Below are positions 1-8,402 of a DNA stretch of 64,000 nt, piece by piece. The first letter of the stretch is position 1; every line of letters starts with the position of its first letter. The position numbers and the translations under genes are program-made. Location of the stretch: positions 54,913 through 118,912 of the forward strand of contig CAYQUX010000014.1 in NCBI GenBank assembly GCA_964420995.1, written 5' to 3'. Source of the stretch: Leptolinea sp964420995 (lineage in GTDB: Bacteria; Chloroflexota; Anaerolineae; Anaerolineales; Anaerolineaceae). The notes below the pieces were generated by a model. That model made no database searches. It was not told where the DNA came from and saw only the letters and a list, made by a program, of their open reading frames with translations.

Positions 1-840
1 GAAGAAATGGCTTCATTGACTTTTGACGAGACGCTCTTCGCCAATCACCCCTACGGACTGCCGGAAGACGGTTATGTGGAAACCATCTCACGAATCACGG
101 CGGATGACCTTCGCCAGTTCCAGCGCACGTTCTATCACTCGGGTGAAATGGTGCTGGTGGTGGTCGGCGCGGTTGAACCGGAAGCCTGTTTTGACCTGGT
201 TAGCCGGGTGCTGGGTGCCTGGCAAACCCAGAACACACGCCCCATTTGCCACTTCCCGCCGGTCGTGCCATTGAGCAAAAAAGTAACCCGTCACATCACA
301 ATCCCCGGAAAGAGTCAGGCGGATGTGATTATTGGAACGCTGGGACCCAAACGCAGTGAACCAGACTACATGGCCGCTTCGCTGGGCAACAGCGTGCTGG
401 GCCAGTTCGGCATGATGGGCCGCATTGGTGATATTGTGCGCGAAAAATCCGGTCTCGCGTATCATGCCAGCGCCAGTCTGAACTCCTGGATCGAAGCCGG
501 CTCCTGGGAAGTATCAGCCGGAGTAAATCCCTCCAACATCAAGCGAACCGTTGATCTGGTGATCAGCGAGTTAAAACGTTTCACCGCCGAACCTGTAACC
601 TCTGAAGAGCTGGCCGACAGTCAGGCGAATTTTACCGGGCGGTTACCTCTATCGCTTGAATCGAACGGTGGTGTTTCAGGAGCGTTGCTGAATATGGAAC
701 GTTTCCAGCTCGGGCTGGATTACTACCGCCGTTATGCTGATATGGTAAACGCGGTTACCCCCGAAATGGTTCTGGAGACCGCCCGCAAGTATATAAACCC
801 CGCCAACGTTGCCATCATCAGCGCCGGTCCGGAGAAATAG
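1..840 (+). CDS. M16 family (insulinase-like) peptidase, 5'-truncated
   Basis: The frame is open to the window edge, so this is the C-terminal 279 residues of a longer protein. It resembles the end of the first M16 domain (HPYG, then a Phe/Tyr-rich stretch and LVVVGAVEP) followed by a complete second M16 domain. The zinc-binding HxxEH motif lies in the first domain and is outside the window, so activity cannot be judged. M16 proteins are zinc metallopeptidases or their inactive partner subunits, often encoded as adjacent pairs. The stop is 3 bases before the acpS start, so the two genes are probably cotranscribed. Confidence 0.85.
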   Translation, partial: EEMASLTFDETLFANHPYGLPEDGYVETISRITADDLRQFQRTFYHSGEMVLVVVGAVEPEACFDLVSRVLGAWQTQNTRPICHFPPVVPLSKKVTRHITIPGKSQADVIIGTLGPKRSEPDYMAASLGNSVLGQFGMMGRIGDIVREKSGLAYHASASLNSWIEAGSWEVSAGVNPSNIKRTVDLVISELKRFTAEPVTSEELADSQANFTGRLPLSLESNGGVSGALLNMERFQLGLDYYRRYADMVNAVTPEMVLETARKYINPANVAIISAGPEK

Positions 841-843
841 CCC

Positions 844-1230
844 GTGCCCCGTTTGATCCTGCGTACCGGCCTCGATATGCTGGAATTTCAGCGGCTTGAG
901 GAGTTGGATCCGGCCATTCGCAACCGATTCCTGAAACGCGTCTTTACACCGAAGGAACTTGAATTATCGGGGGATTCCAACCCCACACTGGGCGGCCGCT
1001 TCTGCGTGAAGGAAGCGGCGGCAAAAGCGCTGGGATGCGGCATCGGCGCGGTAAGCTGGCAGGAAATTGAAACCCTCAACGACTCCAATGGCGCGCCGGT
1101 GATTGTTCTGTACGGCAAGGCCAAACAGATGGCCGCGGATATGGGACTCACCTCGTGGGCCGTCAGCATTACCCATACGCGTACCATCGCGGCTGCTTCG
1201 GTTACAGCCCTGGGAATGGTATCCGGGTGA
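844..1230 (+). CDS. acpS: holo-[acyl-carrier-protein] synthase (4'-phosphopantetheinyl transferase)
   Basis: The 128-residue length is normal for AcpS. The enzyme transfers 4'-phosphopantetheine from CoA to a serine of apo-ACP and so activates fatty-acid synthesis in the cytoplasm. The two magnesium/CoA signatures are visible: TGLDMLEFQRLEE near residue 8 (metal-binding Asp 11) and GRFCVKEAAAKALG near residue 51 (Glu 57). A SITHT segment near the end matches the usual S-[IL]-[ST]-H. The start is GTG, 3 bases after the peptidase stop. Its stop overlaps the GTG start of the next gene (GTGA), which points to translational coupling. Confidence 0.93.
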   Translation: MPRLILRTGLDMLEFQRLEELDPAIRNRFLKRVFTPKELELSGDSNPTLGGRFCVKEAAAKALGCGIGAVSWQEIETLNDSNGAPVIVLYGKAKQMAADMGLTSWAVSITHTRTIAAASVTALGMVSG

Positions 1231-1883
1231 AAATACTATCGGTCAGTGATGTGGAACTGAATATGATCTACAGCCCGCAAATTGTAGACCGATTCCATCA
1301 GGTGGATGTGATCATCAGTTGCGGAGACCTGCCGTATTACTATCTGGAATACATGATCAGCATGTTGAACCGCCCGCTCTACTACGTGCGCGGCAATCAC
1401 GCGCCTGTAGTGGAATATGGAACTGGAGGAGAACGTCAGTTCCCCCTGGGAGGGTTTAATATTCATCGGCGAACACAAAAAACACCAGGCGGGTTGTTGA
1501 TTGCCGGGGTGGAGGGCAGCCTGCGCTATAACAAAGGTCCCTGCCAGTACACGCAGCGTGAAATGTGGCTGCATGTCTTCCGCCTTATTCCAGGCATGGT
1601 GTATAACCGGCTGCGGTACGGCCGTTTTCTCGATATATTTGTGACCCACGCCCCACCACGTGGAATTCATGACGCGGACGACCGCCCACACCAGGGCATA
1701 AAGGCATTTCGCTGGTTGGATCATGTTTTTCAGCCTTCCTACCATTTGCACGGGCACGTACACCTTTACCGGCAGGACGCCATGAAACTAACTTTTCTGG
1801 GAAACACAAAGATTTTGAACACCTATGGTTATCAAATAACGGATCTCCCTCTCGAAAAAACAGGCAACCGGAGGAGTGAATGA
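1227..1883 (+). CDS. calcineurin-like metallophosphoesterase
   Basis: A 218-residue protein with the metallophosphoesterase motif series: SVSDVE (Asp 8), SCGDLP (Asp 34), RGNHA (Asn 57, His 58), THAPPRG and a late HGHVHLY. These residues normally hold a dinuclear metal centre for phosphoester hydrolysis. The usual SDxH of motif 1 reads SDVE, as in many small bacterial members. The GTG start at 1227 overlaps the acpS TGA and is preferred over an upstream in-frame ATG (1155) that lies inside acpS. The stop overlaps the next start (ATGA). The substrate cannot be read from sequence. Confidence 0.85.
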   Translation: MKILSVSDVELNMIYSPQIVDRFHQVDVIISCGDLPYYYLEYMISMLNRPLYYVRGNHAPVVEYGTGGERQFPLGGFNIHRRTQKTPGGLLIAGVEGSLRYNKGPCQYTQREMWLHVFRLIPGMVYNRLRYGRFLDIFVTHAPPRGIHDADDRPHQGIKAFRWLDHVFQPSYHLHGHVHLYRQDAMKLTFLGNTKILNTYGYQITDLPLEKTGNRRSE

Positions 1884-2806
1884 ATGATTCGCGGGATCCA
1901 TCAACCTCTTCCTTCGTTCACCGCTCCCAGGCGGATTTCGATACCGCACACCGAAAAAGCAACTGGCGCAGTGTGATCAGTTTGCTGACACGGAAGTCCA
2001 ACGAGCTTTTACCGTATGACCAGGTACTGAAGATGCTGCCGATAAACGGCCAGCATTATATCGGCATGCGGCAGGTGCCCATTGACTCAATTATCGGCAG
2101 TGTCGGCCGTTTCCAGGATTTCGACCGGGCTTTTCTGCCCAAAGGGACCTCCACCCGTGGGCGTTGGGAAAGCATAGACCGCGCGCACCTCATGGAGATT
2201 GACCTGCCTGCTGTTGAGCTGTACAAGATCGGGGAAGTCTATTTCGTCAAGGATGGTAATCATCGGGTTTCTGTGGCGCGAGAGAAAGGCCAGGCTTTTA
2301 TAGACGCGGTGGTCATTGAGATCGATTCTCCCATACCCATCACGCCGGAAACTGATCTGATGGATTTGATCGGGAAACGTGAGGAAGCCCGTTTTTACCA
2401 GAAAACGAAGATGAAAAACTTGCGTCCCGAAGCCGCCATTGAATTGAGCAGACCGGAAATGTATTCCCTGCTCCTGGAACACATTCAAACCCATGGGTGG
2501 TTTCTCGGTGAAGAACGGCAGACTTGCGTGTCCTTTGATGAAACCGTCATGTCATGGTATGACAATATCTATATGCCCATGATCAGGGTGATCCGCGAGA
2601 ATCGCATCCTTTCCGGATTCCCCGAACGTTCCGAAGCTGATCTTTATGTGTGGATCATGGAACACCGCTGGTATCTGATGGAAGACAACAACATTGATAT
2701 CTCTTTTGAAGAGGCGGCGAGCAACTTTTTTAAGAAATACGCAGAAAATCCTGTCCAGCAGGTGCTGCACAGGATTTCACAATTTTTCAAAAAATCATTG
2801 AAATAA
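1880..2806 (+). CDS. ParB-like domain protein of unknown function
   Basis: A 308-residue protein without signal peptide or membrane segment. Residues about 65-140 resemble the ParB/sulfiredoxin fold: VPIDSIIGSVGR, then a Lys-Asp-Gly-Asn-His-Arg box (KDGNHRVSVAREKG, residues 124-137), the typical nucleotide-binding loop of ParB N-terminal domains. The remaining 170 residues are not recognised. They are rich in acidic residues and Trp/Tyr, and two helical blocks near residues 200-280 each end in a short W-Y/F motif, suggesting an internal duplication. No partner parA gene and no parS-like site were noticed, so plasmid or chromosome partition is not implied. The 4-base overlap with the phosphoesterase gene suggests the two proteins are made together. 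Confidence 0.6.
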   Translation: MNDSRDPSTSSFVHRSQADFDTAHRKSNWRSVISLLTRKSNELLPYDQVLKMLPINGQHYIGMRQVPIDSIIGSVGRFQDFDRAFLPKGTSTRGRWESIDRAHLMEIDLPAVELYKIGEVYFVKDGNHRVSVAREKGQAFIDAVVIEIDSPIPITPETDLMDLIGKREEARFYQKTKMKNLRPEAAIELSRPEMYSLLLEHIQTHGWFLGEERQTCVSFDETVMSWYDNIYMPMIRVIRENRILSGFPERSEADLYVWIMEHRWYLMEDNNIDISFEEAASNFFKKYAENPVQQVLHRISQFFKKSLK

Positions 2807-2810
2807 CAGA

Positions 2811-3056
2811 TCAGGCGGCCAGAGGTATGGGGCCGTCCCGCACACCCAGCCAGAGGTGGCCGGGTTGGACCTGATTATCGGGCAAAACTACAATATCATG
2901 CGTTCGTATTGGCAAAACACCCAACGTATCCGGGTGAACATAACATAATTCCGGGTACTGTCCATATTTATACTGATAATACGCAGCAGCCTGGGCTATT
3001 TGAGCCAGCAGATCGTTTTTTGGGTTGCTGTCATACCAGAGCATTCCGGTGCTCAT
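2811..3056 (-). CDS. small conserved-type hypothetical protein (81 aa)
   Basis: An 81-residue soluble protein of unknown function. It begins MSTGMLWYDSNPK, has an amphipathic helix with AAAYYQYKYGQYPELCYVHP in the middle and ends in a hydrophobic WLGVRDGPIP tail. The ATG at 3056 is chosen because a strong GGAGGAG ribosome site stands 5 bases upstream; a TTG four codons earlier would place the ribosome site inside the gene. The gene is convergent with the ParB-like gene, with 4 bases between stops. From memory, similar short proteins occur in other Anaerolineae, but no function is known to me. Confidence 0.65.
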   Translation of the reverse strand: MSTGMLWYDSNPKNDLLAQIAQAAAYYQYKYGQYPELCYVHPDTLGVLPIRTHDIVVLPDNQVQPGHLWLGVRDGPIPLAA

Positions 3057-3141
3057 GCGCTCCTCCAATTACCTGACTTCACAACGACTACAGGCTCACT
3101 AGATGCAAGGATTGAGCCAAAACTGTTTCGCCGGTATGCTG

Positions 3142-3147
3142 TATAAT
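3142..3147 (+). promoter_or_regulatory. candidate -10 box upstream of frr
   Basis: A perfect TATAAT lies 61 bases before the frr start in the only intergenic stretch before the frr-uppS-cdsA run. No convincing -35 box is seen at 16-18 bases, so this is a weak prediction. Confidence 0.35.
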
Positions 3148-3207
3148 AATGCCCTGAGATTTTTTTTACGCCACCATCCCCCGCTTTGACAAAATACAGG
3201 AGGAAAG

Positions 3208-3765
3208 ATGATCAAGGAGTCGATTGCTGAATCAGATCAAAAAATGAAGAGCACCATCCAATCTCTGGAAGATGACCTGTCAGCCATTCGTACAGGGCGT
3301 GCTTCACCGGCTCTGGTGGAACATCTTCCGGTGGATTATTACGGCGCTCCGACCCCCCTCATGCAATTGGCCTCAATAAGCGTTCCGGAACCGCGGGTAT
3401 TGATGATCCGTCCTTTCGATCCATCCACGATGAAAACCATCGAAAAAGCCATTCTGGCCAGTGAACTGGGTTTGACGCCAAACAACGACGGTAAAGTGAT
3501 CCGCTTAAATCTGCCGGTACTCACCGAACAACGCCGCAAAGACCTGGTCAAAGTGGTGCATGCACGCCTGGAAGAAGCCCGTGTTTCCACCCGCAACATC
3601 CGGCGCGACGCGTTGAAAGACATGCGTGACTTTGAGAAAGAGAAATTAATCTCCGAAGATGATTTGAAACATGGGGAAGATGAACTGCAAAAGTTAACCG
3701 ACAAAACCATTCAGGTCATTGATTCGGTGGGTGTCAAGAAAGAAAAGGAGATCATGGAGGTCTGA
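3208..3765 (+). CDS. frr: ribosome recycling factor
   Basis: The 185-residue length is exactly that of the RRF family. RRF acts with EF-G to split post-termination ribosomes. Family landmarks are clear: an N-terminal helix with LRTGRASP-like SAIRTGRASPALVEHL (residues about 27-42), the hinge YYGAPTPLMQLASISVPEPR, and the C-terminal three-helix bundle with R-R-K-D-L-V-K and ISEDDLKHGEDELQKLTD. An AGGAGG site is present 5 bases before the ATG. It heads the frr-uppS-cdsA run; its common neighbours rpsB-tsf-pyrH are 13 kb away in this window. Confidence 0.97.
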   Translation: MIKESIAESDQKMKSTIQSLEDDLSAIRTGRASPALVEHLPVDYYGAPTPLMQLASISVPEPRVLMIRPFDPSTMKTIEKAILASELGLTPNNDGKVIRLNLPVLTEQRRKDLVKVVHARLEEARVSTRNIRRDALKDMRDFEKEKLISEDDLKHGEDELQKLTDKTIQVIDSVGVKKEKEIMEV

Positions 3766-3777
3766 TCCTCCTGACGT

Positions 3778-4512
3778 ATGGCTGCCGAACCCAAACTTAC
3801 CGGATTACCCGAACACATTCCAACCCATGTAGCCGTCATCATGGACGGCAATGGACGATGGGCCAAGGCACGCGGCTTACCGCGCCTCGCCGGTCACAAA
3901 GCCGGAACGGAAAACTTACGGCGCATCATTCGTGCCTGTGTGGAATTCGGGATCCAATTCCTGACAATCTACGCTTTTTCAACCGAGAACTGGGGGCGGC
4001 CTGCCGATGAAGTTGCCGGGTTGATGAATATCATTGAAGATGTAATCGATAAAGAGCTCGGTGAATTACACCGGGAAGGTGCGCAGCTTCGACACATCGG
4101 TCATCTGGACAGGCTCGACCCAACCCTGCAACAGAAGGTGCGTCAGGCGGTTGAAATGACAAAAAACAACCACCGGTTGATTCTGAACATCGCGTTCAAT
4201 TACGGCGGTCGTGATGAAATCCTTTGCGCGGTAAAGAAAATGCTGGCAGAAAAGGTCGACCCTGAAAAAGTCACTCCTGAACTGTTTGGCTCCTACATGT
4301 TTACCGGCGATACCCCCGACCCTGACCTGATCATTCGCACCAGCGGTGAGATGCGTACCAGCAACTTTCTCATATGGCAGTCCGCCTATTCCGAATGGTA
4401 CTTCACCCCAACCTACTGGCCTGATTTTGATGGAGAAGAATTACGCAAGGCGCTTTTCGCGTTCAGTGAGCGCGACAGGCGGTTTGGAAAAGTAAATTCG
4501 CGCGATCAGTAA
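3778..4512 (+). CDS. uppS: isoprenyl transferase (undecaprenyl diphosphate synthase)
   Basis: A 244-residue cis-prenyltransferase that extends farnesyl diphosphate with isopentenyl units to make the C55 lipid carrier for peptidoglycan. The five conserved regions are present: HVAVIMDGNGRWAKARG (residues 17-33, catalytic Asp 23), GHKAG, TIYAFSTENWGRP, and the C-terminal RTSGEMRTSNFLIWQ and YWPDF. The family usually has RTSGExRxSNFLLWQ, so the match is close. It follows frr by 12 bases and precedes cdsA by 11, a widespread bacterial order. Confidence 0.96.
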   Translation: MAAEPKLTGLPEHIPTHVAVIMDGNGRWAKARGLPRLAGHKAGTENLRRIIRACVEFGIQFLTIYAFSTENWGRPADEVAGLMNIIEDVIDKELGELHREGAQLRHIGHLDRLDPTLQQKVRQAVEMTKNNHRLILNIAFNYGGRDEILCAVKKMLAEKVDPEKVTPELFGSYMFTGDTPDPDLIIRTSGEMRTSNFLIWQSAYSEWYFTPTYWPDFDGEELRKALFAFSERDRRFGKVNSRDQ

Positions 4513-4523
4513 ACCCAACCCTC

Positions 4524-5330
4524 ATGCTTGAAGAACGGCTGCTCGTCCTCATTCCTCTCATTCCTGCCGCGGTTGCTCTGGTCATGGCCGGAGGCTGGCT
4601 GTTCACAATCGCGGTGGCCATCGTTCTGGGCATCGCGGGCTGGGAGTATTGGCGTATGTTCGCCCGTGGAGGGTACAGACCATCCGCGGTGATCCTGGTT
4701 GGCGCTCCGGTGTGTTTCGTTCTCATGCGCCATCTTTTTGCCTTTGAATATTCTGATGTGATGCTGGTCATCTTGTTACTAATGACTCTGACCATCCATT
4801 TGATCGATTTCGAACACGGCTGCCAGACATCCGCGCTGGATTTTGGCATCACGGTGGGAGGCTCGCTTTACCTGGGCTGGCTGGGCAGCTATTTTATCTC
4901 CCTGCGGGCTGTTCCCGGCGGCGAGTGGTGGTTGTTGATGGTGCTACCCTCCATCTGGATCGCCGACGCGGGGGCGTATGTCATCGGGCGTCATTTTGGT
5001 CGTCATAAGATTTCAAAAAACGCCAGCCCGAATAAGAGTTGGGAAGGTTACTTTGGCGGCTTACTTTTCGTAGTGGTCTTCTGCCCCCTGCTCGCATTGC
5101 TCTGGCAGGTACCCGCTCCATCCATCACCCCACTCAGAGGATTGATCGTGGGTGTGGCGCTCAGCCTGGTTTGCATTCTGGGCGACCTGGGCGAAAGCAT
5201 GTTTAAACGCCACTTCAAGATCAAAGATTCCTCCAATCTTATTCCCGGACACGGCGGTATTTTTGACCGCATCGATTCATGGTTGTGGGCCATGCCAATC
5301 GGATATTACCTGATTCAATTCTGGAAATAA
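4524..5330 (+). CDS. cdsA: phosphatidate cytidylyltransferase
   Basis: A 268-residue multi-pass membrane enzyme making CDP-diacylglycerol from phosphatidic acid and CTP, the branch point of phospholipid synthesis. Seven to eight hydrophobic segments are visible. The CdsA signature lies near the C-terminus: a Lys-Asp-Ser followed by NLIPGHGGIFDRIDS (about residues 232-246). The Asp of motif IADAGAYVIGRHFGRHK, and the N-K-S-W-E-G segment, are also typical. It closes the frr-uppS-cdsA operon and is followed at once by a strong hairpin terminator. Confidence 0.95.
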   Translation: MLEERLLVLIPLIPAAVALVMAGGWLFTIAVAIVLGIAGWEYWRMFARGGYRPSAVILVGAPVCFVLMRHLFAFEYSDVMLVILLLMTLTIHLIDFEHGCQTSALDFGITVGGSLYLGWLGSYFISLRAVPGGEWWLLMVLPSIWIADAGAYVIGRHFGRHKISKNASPNKSWEGYFGGLLFVVVFCPLLALLWQVPAPSITPLRGLIVGVALSLVCILGDLGESMFKRHFKIKDSSNLIPGHGGIFDRIDSWLWAMPIGYYLIQFWK

Positions 5331-5370
5331 AAAAGACTTCGCCTCCAATAAATGGGCGAAGTCTTTCCTA
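5331..5370. terminator. bidirectional rho-independent terminator (cdsA / SIMPL gene)
   Basis: AAAGACTTCGCC and GGGCGAAGTCTTT form a long stem around a 10-base loop, with A-rich sequence on the left and T-rich on the right. It sits between two convergent genes and can serve both strands. Confidence 0.85.
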
Positions 5371-5383
5371 AATGTTCGTTAGC

Positions 5384-6166
5384 TCATTTTATCGAATAGG
5401 TGATGGATACGTCCGCTGATAGCACAAGCTGACCGGCAGAGACCGGTGCCGCGGATGAAGCCATGCCACCGCCGCCGCCCATGCCGTATATGGCCTCTTT
5501 TGCCATAGGGGACGTTGCGTACCCGCTGGTAACGCTCAAAATTTCGCCCAGAGTGACATTGGAGACTTTGGCCAGTTCCTCCGCCTGTTTGCGGGCATTA
5601 TCAATGGCCAACTCACGAGCCTTTGTAAGGGCTGTTTCTTTGTCAACCACATCAAAATTGATACCGTTAATACTGTTGGCACCGGACCTCACCACGGTAT
5701 CCAGCAATTCACCCAGACGTTTGAGATCTCTGACGGTGACATACACGGTATTATCGACAGAGTAGAATGTCCCGGTCACAGTTCCCGTTCCCGGTTCATA
5801 TTGCTGCTGCGGGTAAATATTGAAACTGGTGGTTTGAATATCTTTTTCTTCCACTTTCAGACTCTTGAGCGCCTCAGTTACCGCTCTGGCCTGTTCGTTG
5901 TTGTCTTTTAATGCCGTGGTTACATTGTCCGACTGGCTGTGAACTCCAATGTATACATACGCCACATCAGGCACTAAAAACACCTGCCCTGATCCAACCA
6001 CATTTATGGTTCTCTGGTATCCATTCCCTGCATCTGCCGTTTTGACAGCTTCAGCGGCCGGAGTATCCTGCTTGACGACCGTTGGATTACTGGTTGCCGG
6101 AGCGCAGCCCGTCACAATAACCAGTATGAACAACAGACTCATCGTCAGGGTAATCGCTTTTTTCAT
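5384..6166 (-). CDS. SIMPL (DUF541) domain lipoprotein
   Basis: A 260-residue secreted lipoprotein: hydrophobic signal, lipobox IVTGC, then an Ala/Thr/Pro linker and one SIMPL domain (residues about 55-255). Markers are INVVGSGQVFLVPDVAYVYIG, QTTSFNIYPQQQYEP and the late SADVSITYSIK strand. SIMPL proteins are periplasmic or surface proteins of largely unknown role. The start at 6166 is chosen for the lipoprotein signal and a GGAGG site; an in-frame upstream extension of 63 codons has no such support. A glycine-rich Met loop (MGGGGGM) near the C-terminus is unusual. It ends the minus-strand envelope cassette 5384-9203. Confidence 0.85.
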   Translation of the reverse strand: MKKAITLTMSLLFILVIVTGCAPATSNPTVVKQDTPAAEAVKTADAGNGYQRTINVVGSGQVFLVPDVAYVYIGVHSQSDNVTTALKDNNEQARAVTEALKSLKVEEKDIQTTSFNIYPQQQYEPGTGTVTGTFYSVDNTVYVTVRDLKRLGELLDTVVRSGANSINGINFDVVDKETALTKARELAIDNARKQAEELAKVSNVTLGEILSVTSGYATSPMAKEAIYGMGGGGGMASSAAPVSAGQLVLSADVSITYSIK

Positions 6167-6233
6167 TTTTCCTCCATACAAGTAATCAGTCTTCAGAACA
6201 GACGTCATGCAATCGCAATTTGTTCCATAGTAC

Positions 6234-7319
6234 TTACAAAGAGGTTGAATATTCAACCACCTGTATCGCCCCAATCGGCAATTCAAGGGATACGTCGATG
6301 GAAGGTTCTCCGGCTTTATACGCCGGTGAGACAAAGCCGCCGTCTTCGTGTTCATAGCGTGGTGGCATGTTTACAGAACCAATGGCCTTGTTGACATCGA
6401 TCCGCACGGCCGCGCCGGCAGGCACAAATACCGTGATCTGTCCAATCGCTCCGCTGATCCGGTTCCGTGAACCATCATTTTCTGCCAGATAAATGATCGA
6501 ACGTCCAAGGGCATTCGAAGTCTCAATCTGATCAACTGTCAGCCCGCGCAAATCGTAACGGGATTCACCCATTACGACTTCCGAGTTCAGGCTCAATTCC
6601 GGCCTGGCATTAACTTTAATCTTCCATGCGGAATTTTCCACCGGGCGTGATGTCGCAGGAAAAGAGTTCTTAAGATCTTCAAGGGTGATGACCGCCGTCG
6701 CATTCTTTCTTTCAACGACCGGTTCAACGTGTTCATTTTTCAAAAGGTTCAGCCGCGCGTCCATCAGTGGTGCGGATGAGCCGCCGGTAAGCAGCTCGAC
6801 GCTGCCGGCCACCCGCATGATGTTCACCGTTAAGGCCGCTTCTTCCTGGTATTTTGTTTGAAAATCCTGTGATTTTACCGAACCCGGCAGCGACATATCC
6901 GCCAGCCACACCAGTCCCGCAATCAACATGAAGGCCAGCAACAATCCAATTATGGATCTCGCAGCGGATCGATGTCCGACAATGATATCCAGGCCAAAGG
7001 CGATCAGGATCAACGGCCAGCCTTTGGTGAGAATTTCCCACGCCGAGATTTCGATATATCCCAGATTCCCCGCCAATAAAATGCCGCCAAATCCGGCAAC
7101 CAGCAGGGAACCGATAATACCATTTGCGCGTACCAGGCCGTCCAGCCCCATCAGCACCAGTAAAACCGGCCAGTAAACTTCCACAAATCCCCAGAAACCT
7201 CCAGGGAGATACCCAAAGTTGGACAGCAGCAGCAATACACCGGCGGTGAGGATCAGCAGGGGGAAGAATATCCCACCGCGGTCCCTGCGTCGACCTTCAT
7301 TTGATTCTTGTTCACTCAT
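6234..7319 (-). CDS. LiaF-like membrane protein with C-terminal adhesin-like beta domain
   Basis: A 361-residue protein. Residues about 15-135 hold four to five transmembrane segments with the LiaI/LiaF motif (LLLLSNFGYLPGG; a second copy at LLAGNLGYIEIS). After one more membrane segment (IIGLLLAFMLIAGLVWLADM) comes a 200-residue extracytoplasmic domain rich in short beta strands, like the LiaF C-terminal or toast-rack repeats (AAVRIDVNKAIGSVNMP). In Firmicutes LiaF-type proteins restrain a three-component envelope-stress system. No sensor kinase or response regulator is nearby here. The start overlaps the PspC stop by one base (TAATG). Confidence 0.75.
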   Translation of the reverse strand: MSEQESNEGRRRDRGGIFFPLLILTAGVLLLLSNFGYLPGGFWGFVEVYWPVLLVLMGLDGLVRANGIIGSLLVAGFGGILLAGNLGYIEISAWEILTKGWPLILIAFGLDIIVGHRSAARSIIGLLLAFMLIAGLVWLADMSLPGSVKSQDFQTKYQEEAALTVNIMRVAGSVELLTGGSSAPLMDARLNLLKNEHVEPVVERKNATAVITLEDLKNSFPATSRPVENSAWKIKVNARPELSLNSEVVMGESRYDLRGLTVDQIETSNALGRSIIYLAENDGSRNRISGAIGQITVFVPAGAAVRIDVNKAIGSVNMPPRYEHEDGGFVSPAYKAGEPSIDVSLELPIGAIQVVEYSTSL

Positions 7320-7759
7320 TATTTATCTCCACGGATGGACCGGAAAAGAAACACCAGACCAATCAAAATCAACACACCAGCCCAAAGAACTCCCTTGTTC
7401 ACCCAGAAGAACCAATCCGGCCGAAATTCCTTGAACAGGTAGAAGGCCCCCAGCGCCACAAGCACACCGCCAAAAATCTTCATGGCGTCCATATTGGGCT
7501 TGCTGGTTGCCTGAATAAAATCATCGCGCATTTGCCCGACACGGTTCGACCAGTCAGTCTGCGCTCCGTATGATTCGTTGGATGACGGTATAACCACCCA
7601 CAGAATGAGATAAACCAACAGCCCCGACCCGGTCATAAATCCAATGATCAGAAAAATGATACGAATCAGGGTTACATCCATACCCATCCAATTTGCCAGG
7701 CCGGCACACACCCCGGCCAGTACTCTGCCATTTTCAGGACGTACCAAACGATTTTGCAT
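7319..7759 (-). CDS. PspC domain membrane protein
   Basis: A 146-residue protein with an N-terminal PspC domain: RPENGRVLAGVCAGLANWMGMDVTLIRIIFL, then the hydrophobic GLLVYLILWVVIPS (about residues 8-58). Two further membrane helices follow near residues 90-135. PspC proteins sense or respond to inner-membrane stress in phage-shock systems. Here the gene lies among LiaF-like proteins, a pairing also seen in Firmicutes and Chloroflexi. It is followed without a gap by the next gene of the cassette. No pspA or pspF was seen in the window. Confidence 0.85.
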   Translation of the reverse strand: MQNRLVRPENGRVLAGVCAGLANWMGMDVTLIRIIFLIIGFMTGSGLLVYLILWVVIPSSNESYGAQTDWSNRVGQMRDDFIQATSKPNMDAMKIFGGVLVALGAFYLFKEFRPDWFFWVNKGVLWAGVLILIGLVFLFRSIRGDK

Positions 7760-7771
7760 AACTATCTCCTA

Positions 7772-8395
7772 TCAGCGTTGACGAAAAGCTCGCATAACCA
7801 GAACCAGCCCACCCACAATCAAGGCTACAGGCAAGACAAATGACGCCAGGTTGGCGGCGGAGGATATAAAAAGAAAACCCATGGTCAATAACACTCCAGC
7901 CGGGATCCACGGCCAGGCCATGCGCAGGGAACTGCCCGGAAGCAGGGCAACCAGGGCAAAGGTTAATCCCAGCCCGATAAAGAACACACCGGCCGCCTCC
8001 AATCCACTGTCTGAGCTTATCAGGGTGATGGAAGCCAGAGTCAACATTACGCCGGCAGGGATGATGGCCCACCAGTTGGCCGGAACACGCAGATACACCA
8101 GCCAGAAACCCAGTGAAATCCCGGCCAGCACAATGGGTCCACCCAGGCGGCCTTCCAGGCCGGGAGCCACCCAGGGTAAAGCTGCCGTTACTCCAATGGA
8201 GAACAGCACACTTCCTGGAATTGCCGCCCACCAGCTGGATCGGGAGGTCACAAAATAAAACAGGAAGATCAAACCGCCGCCGGAAAGCAATGCCGGCCAG
8301 ATCAAACCTTCAAGAGAAAAATAACCGAGATTGGACGCCAGTGAAACCAGACCAATCAGTAAAAAGAAGATGCCGAGGAGAAATTTCTTGTTCAC
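7772..8395 (-). CDS. multi-pass membrane protein with LiaF-like N-terminus
   Basis: A 207-residue, almost wholly hydrophobic protein with about eight membrane segments. It opens with a LiaI/LiaF-type hairpin: MNKKFLLGIFFLLIGLVSLA followed by SNLGYFSLEG. The same N-F/L-G-Y motif opens both LiaF-like neighbours, so the three proteins share an ancestral membrane unit. It lacks an extracytoplasmic domain. Its role is unknown; position 12 bases upstream of pspC and 7 bases downstream of the toast-rack gene supports one transcript. Confidence 0.65.
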   Translation of the reverse strand: MNKKFLLGIFFLLIGLVSLASNLGYFSLEGLIWPALLSGGGLIFLFYFVTSRSSWWAAIPGSVLFSIGVTAALPWVAPGLEGRLGGPIVLAGISLGFWLVYLRVPANWWAIIPAGVMLTLASITLISSDSGLEAAGVFFIGLGLTFALVALLPGSSLRMAWPWIPAGVLLTMGFLFISSAANLASFVLPVALIVGGLVLVMRAFRQR

Positions 8396-8402
8396 AATAA
8401 CC

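Noticed and set aside
1880..2806. Chromosome-partition ParB
   Set aside because: No ParA neighbour, no parS-like palindrome noticed and the rest of the protein does not resemble a ParB helix-turn-helix region.
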